Below are positions 49,701 through 61,700 of a DNA stretch of 64,000 bases, piece after piece. The position numbers and the translations under genes are program-made. Every line of letters begins with the position of its first letter. The first letter of the stretch is position 1. A model generated the notes under the pieces. That model was not told the origin of the DNA. It searched no databases and worked only from the letters and a program-made list of their open reading frames with translations. Source of the DNA: Bemisia tabaci (taxonomy: Eukaryota; Arthropoda; Insecta; Hemiptera; Aleyrodidae); the NCBI RefSeq assembly GCF_918797505.1, contig NC_092797.1, forward strand, positions 33,989,372 to 34,053,371, given 5' to 3'.

Positions 49701-52700
49701 CGAATTTTTTTAGAACTTTCTTTGAAAACTAAAAAGTTTGCTCTTATCAAAGTTTTTTTGTTATGAACTGTGCTGTGCACGTAACGGTAACGCGCATTCG
49801 GCCATAAAACATAAAAATCCTGTTTTTTGCGAGTTGATTCTTCAGTATCTTTCAGAAGTTTGCTCGTCGCATTTATTTCGGCTTGCGTGAAAAAACCTTC
49901 TAGCTGACTTTATAAAGATTCTCTGTTTGAGCTTACAATCGAATTTTTTTAGAACTTTCTTTGAAAAATAAAAATTTTGCTCCTATCAAAGTTTTTGTGT
50001 TACGAACTGTGCTGTGCACGTCCTGTCATAAAACATTAAAAATCCTGTTTTTCGCGAGTGAATTCCCATAGAAGTTGGTTCACCGCATTTATTTCGGCTT
50101 GCGGAAAACCTCTAAGCTGACTTTATAAAGATTCGCGGCAGAAGTTGAGGTTTTTAGTCGCGAACGTCTGCTCTTTGATCTTCTGGCTCGCTGCCCCCAA
50201 GACGCTCCGCGCCGTCGAGTGGTGGTTCATCGATGACTGCTTTTTCGCGTCTGTGCCTTTGTGAAAACCCGGCCTCGTTATGGTGAAGAGGACCTTGTAA
50301 ACCTCCATTCTTGCTGGTAACTTGAAAGAGATTTCGCTCCTTTATATTTGCACGTTGTACTCTCTGCACATGCTTTCCTTATGCAGAGAATGATAACAAT
50401 ATCTGAGCAAGAATTTGATTTTTTTTTTTTATGCTTGTGGTATGATTTTTCCAAGAAATCGGCTCAGTTTCAACAAAAAGTAACAAAAGTTCTTCTGGAA
50501 AAAAAAATGCTCTTGGATCTAGAGTCCGGACTCTTAAAAAATTTGACGAGAAAACTACTCTGGATTCAATCGAATTTTTTCTTGAATCCCAAGAAAATCT
50601 TCTCAAATTAAGCGGCTTTTTAAGCGCATAAAAGTCAAATTCAAGAAAAAATCCGATTGAAAAAAGAGTATTTTTTCTTGTCAAATTTTCGATGAGTCTG
50701 GATTCTGGATTCAAGAGACTTTTTTTCAGTGTGTCCCTCCTCCGCAAACTTCCGTAAGATTTTAGTTAACTTTCCGCATATTTGTTCGAGATTACTCTTT
50801 GCGGTTGTTTTCAAATGCGAAATGAATAGCAACATACCTAGATTGATGGGATCGCATTTAGCAGAAAGGAAGCAGCGCGATCACAGTGTTGTAAAAATGT
50901 TGCTTCTTCATATGTAAAAAATCTTACTGAGTAGCAAGTAGTTTTTGCCTCCCACCAAAAAATTGTTAATTTTAAAGGAAAATAATTGTGTAAATTATTT
51001 TAGAACTGTACTCATAATAAGTCTTTTTACAATAAAATAAGTTGCGCAACTTTGAAAACCGTTAATTGCGCTGGTTCCTTTTTACTAAATGCGATCCAAT
51101 TAGTGATGTTCGAGGAGGGACAAATTATTGCTTTCGCTCTCAAAGGCAATGTTCATATAGGAATCACCTTAGTGTAGTAGCTTCACATTTTGAACACCTG
51201 TAGAATCCTACTTTTCTGTGCTTACGTGAACTGAGTTGCGTTCTGGCCTTCATAAATGTGCCTAATCACGGCTCTACCACCAATCTTTACGACACACCTC
51301 GGATATGTAATTGATACGTTCGGTGGTTGCTGTCCTCACGCAACTTTCAATCTTACTCAAGTCCCTATCAGCGGGAGGGAACTCATAATCTACAATTAAC
51401 GACTTATTATGCACGAATAACGATCGAGTTAGTGTGTAGTAGGAGTAGTATTTGTATTTAGCGTAGGCATACGGAGCGTGACTGATGAATGAACGCCTTG
51501 AAAAGTCCTCGAATGTACATGAATTTTTTGTATCAAATTTTAAAGTCCTTTAATTTTGGAGGATTGCCCAAAACGTTCGTGAGAGCCCTTGAATTTTATA
51601 TCACCTTGTGTTTTCGTTTATGACCATTCGGAAAATCGGTATTTTTTTTCTTTTGCTGCACTGGAAAAAAAAAACACATTGGATCTAGAGTCCAGACTCT
51701 TGAAAACATTGACAAGAAAAGGACTCTTGATTCAATCAGATTTAAGCTTAAATCAAAAGGAAATCCGCTCAAATTAAGAGGCTGGGTTCTTGGTTTAAGC
51801 TTAAATCTGATTGAATCAAGAGTATTTTTTCTTGTTGATGTTTTTAAGAGCCTGGACTCTAGATCCAGTGTGTTTTTTTCTTCTTTTGCTGTTTATAAAG
51901 ATTTCTAAAATGGCACTCCGTTTCGTCTGTTCATCACAACATTCGTCTTGACGCAAGATCTTCATTGCAGAGAATATAGTAATGAAACGTGAAAACTTTC
52001 ATTTTTAAGTCATTTCCTGAGTCCTGTAAAAATTTTTCGTAAATACCTGAAAGTACGCAAAACTGTCTTCAGATGCGCTTCAAAAATCCTTGAAAGTCCT
52101 CAAATATTCTATTTTGATTTCCTTGAAAAGTCCTCGAAACTATATCTATTGGCTTCTGTAATTTTTTTGATCTGTAAAGCTTCGAAGATTTGGCTCCGTA
52201 CACTTCTGTTTGATCAATTTTTTCCCTCCATAAAACAATGGAAAATGAGTTATATATTCATTTTTAAATAAGAATTTCTCGAGGCAATTTGTTTCATAAT
52301 TGTATTGGGCTCATTGGTAACAGTAACATGCTAATGTACGCAAAGAAACAGGTGATTTTTTTTAAGGATATGCGGCTTTTTTGGAGCCCTGCCCTCCCCC
52401 GGTAGAATAATAACCAAATATGAATCAAAGAAATAACAATAAGATGAGAAAATAATTTGCTTTAACAGAACAGTGTAAGCGCATTCTTTGCTCGCCCCTA
52501 ATTTAATGATAATAATAGGAAGGAGGACTGGCAGTTGCCTCATCCAGATCGTAGCCTAATGACAGTCGCTGTGATAAGAATTGGTTCAATTTCCATCAGA
52601 CAAACCAGACCTCCAGGCCGTCTGCTTTATTTTTATCGTTTCTCACTAAGCTGTCTACAAAGTTCTTTTTTTTCTTTTATTACGTCAGCTCAAACTCAAA

Positions 52701-55700
52701 TTTGATATCATCATAAAGTTTGCGAATAAATCAGTTTTATCATTTTGTCCACGAGTGCGTAAACTCTGAGTTAAATAAGATAGTAGAAAAAAGCGCAAAT
52801 ATAGTGGCACACTTTGCTACCTGTTCAACAGAAAGCCAGAGCAGTGCTAGCGATACTTTTAAAAAATGTTGAAAAGTAACCAAACTATAATTATTTCAAA
52901 TTCATATAATACAAAATTTTAAAGCCACTTAGTCAGAAAGTTTTCCCATCAAGAACCCATTTTCAATAGAAACGATTTCTGACGCGGGTTTTCAATGGGA
53001 AAACATTCTGACAAGTGAGTGGCTTTGAAAATTTTATTATTTAATTAATTTAAGAACAGCAGCCTGATTGTTGAAATTTATGTCGGCACGACAAGCATCG
53101 AAAATCGATTTTTTACATGGCGCAGATCATAGCCAGTTAAAGTTTCAATAATCAGTGCTAGGTTCGCATCCAGTAGACGTCTTACGTTGCTGGCGAAACT
53201 AGAGAAGTTCGTATCACAGTTTGTGTCGTTGCTAGTTGCGTACTTTCCCTGTCGTGTTCTTCCGTCGTTTTCTATTGTTGTTTTTGTTCGTTTCTCGTTT
53301 TCTTTTTCGTTGTTCGTCGCGTTGCTAGTTGCGTACTACATTCTACACTAATGTAGGAAACGAAGCATTTGCCATTTTCCATTTTTACTCTACTTTTGAA
53401 TTTCTCTCTCTTGCCCCATCCTCCTCATACTTTCGTTGAAAACTGGTGGAGACATACTTTTTAAAAAGCATGGTTGATAACGCCCTACGATTGAAGTGGA
53501 AAAACATGCATATGATGTCATCCCCTGTCTTTTTCGGAGGATGATGTCTCCGTATTTTTAAAGTGCTAAAAATCTGCTTTTTAATCAGTGATGTTACTCT
53601 TAGCCGCAATTCCCGAGCTCCAACCATCGATTCACGATTCACAACGAAATGCTGACTCTCCGCACGTCGTCACCTTCCGGCTGAAGTATCACAAGCGCCA
53701 TGCGACGTTCGAAGGTTTCCATCGCCTTTTTATTTTTTCCAGAGATATTTTTCGTTGAATCTGTTTGAAAATGTCACTGAATTTCATCGGAATTATAAAA
53801 AAAAAATAATTAAAATTTTTGGACAGCTTCGTAGAGCAGTTGCTCCGTAAAAAAATAAAATGGCGGCGGAAATTTTTCAACGTCGCACAATGGATTGAGT
53901 CAATCAGAGAAGTCGGACATGAAATTTTTGACTAAATTTGCAAATTTTGATGTTTATTTTGTTGTATTTTAAATTTCAAGGAATGCCTCTAGAAGAAAAT
54001 TCCACGAGAAAAGCATTGAAACTACTTTTAGAACTTTAAAGTTTCGTCTAAACTGAGATAAAAACGTTTAAAGTCTCCAAATTTTGTCCGACTTCTCTTA
54101 TTGACTCGATCCACTGTGCGTCGCATGGTGTTTGCGATACTTTGGCTGGAAGGTTACAATGTCTCCTTTCCTAGCCTAAAATCACCATTTTGTGTTTATT
54201 TATGCGCTTGTTCTGAATCTACCACCTGAACACCCTCACTTACAAAATCGCGAGTTAGGTATGACTTTTCAAAAATAAAGATGAAAGCTAAGTCTTTATT
54301 TTCATGTAAGAAAATGTAAGGATTGTAACTCTCAATGTACTTAAAGCCACAAGTTTGAACGGGTGATTTCTCTTTTTTTTAGTTTCTATAATGCGAAGAA
54401 CTGGCAATTTAATTAAATCATGGTTCTGTAACTAACTCCTATTGTTTCAGGTGACTCTATACCCGTCAAACTCGTCTGCGAGACTTCCTCGAAATCAAGT
54501 GCTGAAAATTCAAACAAGAAAGGTAATTGTCATGATTTTGTACGTTTCTTCTCTTTTTTCCTTCGCTTTTGATAGTACCGGAGTACCCGGTCTACAGGAC
54601 TAGGTCAAAAATGCCTTTATTTTTCAGTAACCCCGCCCCTCTTCCCTTCTACGTAAAGGTTTCGAAGGAGCCTGAGAACACCTTTTTTCCCTATGATAGA
54701 TGTCACGGAAGAAAGAGCTGAAAGAAATAAATCAGGTAACGCTCTCTACAATGGATATCGACCCCTGTTCGTAACGGAAAATTTTGGGATGCTCTTCTCC
54801 TTGCAGCATAAACGAAAGTTCGGGTTTTTCTCAATTCATCTATCATCTTCATGAGTTTGAATGTACGATACTACTTTTTTGGTAGGATAGGGTATCATGC
54901 TTTCATCATCTCGTAACATAACTTGTATCTTTTATTGATCTCCGAGAATATTAAAGCCCATATAATAAGTCTGTCAATTATAAAGTTCGAGACTAACTCT
55001 GCCGTGCTAAGAAAGAACGCCGTATTAACATCCGAGAGTTGCCAAATTTCCTCCAATATAATGTTTATTGTTAAGGAAAATTATCAATAATTTTCCTTGC
55101 AATTTTCAGACTTTTTAGATTAAATTACGAACAAAATTACCTGAGAAATCAGAAGAAAAATCTTCACTTTGCTTGAAAATTAGTGATTTGTCAAAGGAAA
55201 TTTGGCAACGCCTGAAGGCTAATACGGCGTTTTTCCTTAGCACAGAAGGACTCTACCCAGATGTTTTTGGCAGGATTCGATCTGAAAAGGATTTTTTTTT
55301 AAAACTTAAAATAATGTAATTTCGACTGAATCACTTCAAGTTTCGTGGTTTTAACCTCCTACCTCCGATCCATAGTGCCCTAATTTTGATGTTTACGTCC
55401 AAGTTGGCGGGTATATGATGGCTTGAACGGGAGCTGTAGATCATTTTCCCATTTTTATCCAACTTCACGCAAATTGGATCATAGCTATTCAATTTTTTCC
55501 CCATGTCTTCCCACACTTCTAAAAAATTGGAAAGGCTTCGTTATTTTTGGCAATTTTAGGTGATATTCTCACGATATTTGGACTTCTATTTTCCTCTTTT
55601 TCAGTGAAATATCTCTCTTCGTTTTTGAAATTCTATAATTTCATCTGAAATAAACGAAGCAATCGGACAAAAGCACCTCCGTTGTGTTCAGCTAAAACCT

Positions 55701-58700
55701 GAATTTTAGTTGCCGTTTTAGCACCGATAGAAATGAATCTCAAGTGAAACATTAGATAGGAGCTATGACATGGAAAAAAATCAGCATTCAGAAAAAGGCG
55801 AACAGAATCCAAACATCGAAGACAACGATGATTTCACCGTGGTGACGAAGCGGAACAAAAGGCGTTCCAAACTACTCAATTCAAATGAAGAAAATCGACC
55901 AAACTCAAATGATTTCGCCTCCAATGAAAATGTCTCTAAGGAAAATTACCGGCCACAATCCAATGCTGGTGCCACTAATCGTTCTTATTTTTTGACATTA
56001 GCACCTGCAACAAATAAAAAAGCACCTAAAGAACAAACTCAATCTGAGAAGCAGCGGCATGCTTCAAACCCAGAATGCAAAGATACGAAAAAGTCTAAGT
56101 TGCCGAAACCATGCAGGAAAACTGAAAAACCTGCATTCAATGGAGATTTTCAAAATCGTGGAGAAACTTCTAAAGTTAAAAATAGGTCAAAGTCTGCCGC
56201 GGAAGGGACGAAGACGAAAAAAGTTCAAGATGAATTTTTTCGGGTTTGTAGTGAAAAAGCACCTTTTTCACCTCCAACAGAACCTAAAAAAGAATCTATT
56301 AAACGATTAAAATACGAAAACCCCACAAACATTCCCGTTTCCAATGACGTTAAACTCGACTCAGAATTTAAAGTAAATAGTAGTGAAAATTTTGTAGAAA
56401 CTAGCGCTGATTCAAAAAAACATTCTTCTAAAAAAAGTAAACTTTCCAAAAATTCTCAAAAAAAGTTAACAGAAACGTGTAGTGTCACAGAAAGTGTCTC
56501 AACCGCCTTTGAAATTACTTCGCCCAATGAAAAGTCTAGAAAAAAAGTAGGTGATGAATGCTCTCACAGTGGAATCCCTAATTGTGTCACGACTGATTCC
56601 TCCAATCAGTCTACTAAAAACGAATCTTCATTTTCAAATAATAATGAAGTCAACCGCAAGAGCAGACTCCCCCGTAAACTATCTGGAAAAACTAATGAGT
56701 CCTGCGAAAAAAATCTTGGCTCTAAAGAGGACTCCACCCGCAGCTCAAGCAACCAAAAAGTTTTGGGTGAATCAGAGAGGCCGAACAAAAAATCCAATGC
56801 CAATAGTTCGAACGTCCTAATATCCACCTCAAATCATCAACTCAGTGCCACAAATAGCAATACCACCACATCTGTTGCCGATATAGAAAGTTCGAAAGCC
56901 TCTAACACGAAAGTCAATTCTAAAGGTTCCTCAAGCATTCCTATTTTATTCAAATCGAAAAATTCTGCACCTAAAATTACTACTCAATCTGATGTAGTCG
57001 AAGAGGAAGTCACTACCTTCATTGACAGTGAGTCGATACATCCGTGCCCTTCTGCCAGTAAAGAATGCTCTCCTTTTGATCCAGTACTAGTCAGTAATAG
57101 TTCATCGGATAATCAACCTCAAGGAAGTAACGTGGATTTTGATGTATCGGTTGTAGAAAATTTTCCTTGTCAAGAAACTTCTACTCCGGCAAAAAGACCC
57201 TGCCAAAAAGCACCAGAAGAAAAAGGTCGAACTCCATCCAAAACAGAAATGCCTTCAGTCATCAGTCTGCCTAATTCTTCCGAATCAAAAATCATCAGCC
57301 CGCCTAATTCTTCCGAATCAAAAATCATCAGCCCGCCTAATTCTTCCGAATCAAATATCATCAGTCCGCCTACTTCTTCCGAATCAAAAATCCCGCTAAA
57401 AGAAAACAGTAAAGTGAATCCAACTAAGGCATCCAAGTCGACAAAAAAGAAAAGTATTGACAGCGATACTCTCAATGCGTGCAAAAAATCTAAATGTGAC
57501 CCAGTTCCAGCCAAAAGCCAAGAAAATATTGTTCCTAATGCAGAAGAATCCGCGAAAGTATCTTTACCGGACTCGGATGCCTGTAAAAGTGAAAGTCTGA
57601 AAGAAAACGATAATGCAGCTCCTGTCAAAATAAAATCAAATCTCCCGTGTCTAAAAGAGAAAAAACGTCAGCATGAGAAGAAAAGCAAGCAGCATGTACA
57701 AGCATCAAAAACCAGTGATGCAAGCGCTGCAGAGGTTGCAAATGCTTTAACCGAGACCGAAACGCATCATACCCCTAAAAAGTCGCCCAAAGCCAAGAAA
57801 AAACTAAAGTCAGAATTTTTGCGTGCCGAAGACATTGACGAAATCGTGAAAGAGTCATTTAACGGAGCCGAAGAAGATGATACAAGTGTCGATGATAATT
57901 TGAAAGCCTTTTTAAATATTCAACAAAATTTAACGAAAACCCCGGATGGAGAAGAAATCACATTAGTGAAAAGTACCATGAACAACCTCTCGAGCGAGGA
58001 AACTTCCAAATTAGAAAACGCGTACACTGCCGCTGTATTCAACAATATCAAATACATAGACGACGATTCCAATGACGAATCTCAAGGATTAAGCAGAAAC
58101 AGCATCATAAGCAGACTCAGGCACGAGTTTTTCAACAGTAATACGTTGTCAGCACCAACTATTCCTGCAAAACCATCCATCATTAAAAATAAAGATAGCC
58201 GAAGTAGCACCACTGACGCAGAGCCCAAGAAAAATGTCACCTTCTCTAACTCGGCAGAGAAAATTTTCGTTCAGGATGAATCTCTCGATTGCAGGGACTG
58301 TAGTAACGACAACGGAAGAGGGAAACAAATGTACACCATAACCGGGGAAGTAATTTTCGAACGTCATAATGTACTCAAGTTCCCACCAGGCGTAGTACAC
58401 GGCGGGTCGTTTCACTCACGTCAAAGTTACGATCCTTATTTAGAGGTTATAAACGAAGAGGGTTGCGAGACGGCTGAGTCAGCCACTGAAACCGTTGTCG
58501 GTCCTTCGATTCCTGTAACCACAACTAAATGTGGAGAGCCTGGTGCACAAACGATGCAGCATTGCAGAGTGAACGTTTTCCACTCCAAGCCAGTCGAGCA
58601 TGTTGAAATCGTCGATGTCGGAGACGTATTCCCACAAACCAATGGTGAAGCACCCCCTTCGACCGAGCTCGCCGTAACGGGGTCAAATGAGTTTACCGAA

Positions 58701-61700
58701 AATATTCTTGTAGATATCGTCCAGACTACAAGCTTATCCAACGCTGAAGCAGTTTGTGTCACCATTGACTCTGATTCTGACGTAATGACAGCGTCTTCCA
58801 TAGCCGACGATGACAACCCACCCCCCTTAGCCTCTCCTATTTTCCTGAATGAAATCATAGATGCCGAATTCAGATGTGGTTCGCCAACTCAGAGCGCTTC
58901 AGCTCCACGAAAGATCGAAGTAGAAGAGCCCACAAGTCGTGAAGTTTCAGCACCGAGTGAGGATCGTCTTTGTTATGGGTATCCTGCATATGCAAGCCCT
59001 ACGTATGAAAATGTTGAAGAAAGTCTGATCTGTCCAAAACATGAGATGCCCCCGTATCATGGCACAGCCCTCCCACTTTCGAGCCAATGTTTAGATGATG
59101 ACAACGTCTCCCTAGATAATGTGCAAGCAAGCCAAGCTCATGTGGGTTGTCCTGAAGTATCAGATCATATATACGAAAATCTGATTCCAGATGTTTCGGA
59201 TGATTTTCAAGAAATTAACCCAGCTATTGCTAGCAGTGAAAATGATCACCCATTAAGAGAGGATGCAGTTACAGAGTCTGCCCAAACTTTGGAGTTCCTA
59301 AAGCTTGAACGTGAAGCAGAATCAAAGGCCAACCAAGAGCTTTCATCTGAATCTGTTAAATTTAAACAGGAAATGGGCCAATCTCAAAATGAAGTTCCTG
59401 GTGATTCCTGTGAAAATCAAGATGGCGAACTCGCCTCTTCTGGTGAAGAAGAAACTCTGAATGAAGATTGTGCTGCTGATAGTTTGGAAAACTTGCCACA
59501 TTCCAAGGATCGTGCAGTCTCCAACGTCTCGTGGAAAGTTGACTCTCTCAGCGAGGTTTGCAATTACGAGGAAGAAGATCCAAATGAAAGCTGCAGCTCT
59601 GATGGGTCCGATTCTAGTTTCGAACTAGAGTGTTTTGACGCTTATTCATTCCATTGCGCTGAAAGGCTGGAACAAATGAAAGATTCCATCGTCTACGATT
59701 TTTCCAGCGATGAAATCGAAGATATAAAGAGAATATCGGGCCTTTGTGAGATGAGTAACTCTGACCTTCCTCTCACAGACAACTGCGTAGAAAGCAATTC
59801 CGTATCGATAGAAGTGAGTTCAAATACGGCATTGCAAAATCCAGATGTCAATGGAAATCCAGTGGACGGAGGTATTGATCGACCAACAGTCAGCGAGAGT
59901 GTCACTTGCAACGGATTCAAAAGTCAGTTGACAATTTTTCCGAAAAGCACCGAATCGAATTCGCAAAATGCCACGGTGAGCTCTGATCACTCAATTTATA
60001 AAGTTATGGTTAATGATGGTAATCCCGGGGCTCTTAAAGTGAAGCACCCCAGGAATGACATCGTAACATTCCAGCAGACAAATTCGTCAGTGACAGCGAC
60101 TCTCAAAGATCCGAATGAGAACTTGGTTGCTCCGCAATTGTCCTTAGACTCCTCGAGTGTGGATTGTGGGAACCAATCAAAGCCCGAAGAAAAAGAAGAA
60201 GAAACCGCTCTCGGGTCAGTTGAATCCGATGTTGATTTCGATTACGCGATTTCCGAAAACAGCGCATTGACAACCATTCGACGAGACTCGACCAAGAACG
60301 TTGTGAAGCTCGAGTCTGCTGAAGAAATTATTTGCAGCGAATCAGCAAGCAGTTTTGCATCCGCTTCGCTCATACCGCACCTGCAACAAGACTCTCAAGA
60401 GAACTTATCCAAGTCGGACCTTTCCGATTCCCGACACGAATCCTCGAGCAGCAACTCGACCACTTTGAGTACCGTCCGTCATAATTCTAGCGACTCTATT
60501 TTCACCGCGAATAACAACGATATCAGGCCTGATAGAATCAACGAGATCCCTTCGCTGAAAGAGTTGTGTTTAATCACCGTGCTGAGTCTTCCTAACAGTT
60601 TGAATATCCTCGAAAATATCGGCTTAAGCGATTTACTTTTTGAAAATGGCTTCAACGACGACGATGATCTCGAAATCAGCAACGAAATCGGAAACTCCGG
60701 GGGAGACTGGTGCTCCAATCCGCACCAACAACGGATCTCCTCCATCCAACTCAGTGAAGCTACCAGTTCCTCGAGGTCGGAAAGTCAAAAATTAGATCTG
60801 GAACCGCCACCCAGGCAAACAAAATCACAAGGTTGCAATAGTTTCGTTCCGTACCGTAGTTTCAGTTTCGTTCAAATGACCAGTGTGGGCACTAACACAG
60901 ACGAGCCAAACAAGCAAGATCAGGCTACCGATAGTAATAGTTTAATCGAAGGTCATTCCGATTGTGAGTGGATCGGTCTGCCCACTGACACACATTCAAC
61001 AATTCTGCTTTCTCCATCACAATATAAAAGTTATAAGTTTCCCCCGTCGCCAGAGCAGAACGCAAATTTACTAGACTTGCATAACAAGTTTTCTGCGAGG
61101 CGCGGGTACCATGAGCTGGACTGGAAAAGTGCAGCGCAAAAAACCACGGTCTCTGAAAACAGCCCCTGTTCTCCTGTGTCGAGTTTCAGGCCGATCGAAG
61201 CGAGGCAAGTGTCGACCGAGTCTAATTCAAGCTTCGCGAGAAGAAATGTGAATGACGGAAATACCGCGGCGACGTTGATGGTTGATAGAAATGCCGGCGG
61301 CCGTGTTAATCGTTTATCAGGAGACGCTCGCCGGCCGAGCGATACATCGATGCCCACTGAGAGCTCATCAACCATTCATCAAGGAGCGTTGAAGACCTTT
61401 CTCCCGAGGGCGAGCGGTCTGGAACTGGACTTGGATTCGCGTAAACAAACGAACGTTTTTCACCTCGACGAAAGCGCTACGAGCCCGAGGAGCGTAAGGC
61501 AGCATCCCGGCGTTTTTCGAGGAGAGGAAGTTGTTGAAGCGAGAAAATCAAGTCTGGAAGTCTCGTCAAATATAGAACCGGGCTATTCAAGACTGCTGGC
61601 CATCGTCCAAGAAAATGCAAATGAGTGTCATAGTAAAAGTGCACTGGACTCGACTCCTGGGTGCCTAGTGCGTAAAGGTGCGTCCAACTCAAATGCCCTC

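Noticed and set aside
55605..55769. Use of the strong 55604 acceptor by the upstream coding exons
   Set aside because: In the inherited phase it meets a TGA within about 45 nt, so it cannot continue the protein; it could only be a leader.
57170..57628. 152-codon antisense frame (and other antisense frames in 56.2-62.1 kb)
   Set aside because: Shadow of the giant exon; its repeats are the complement of the four 33-bp coding repeats.
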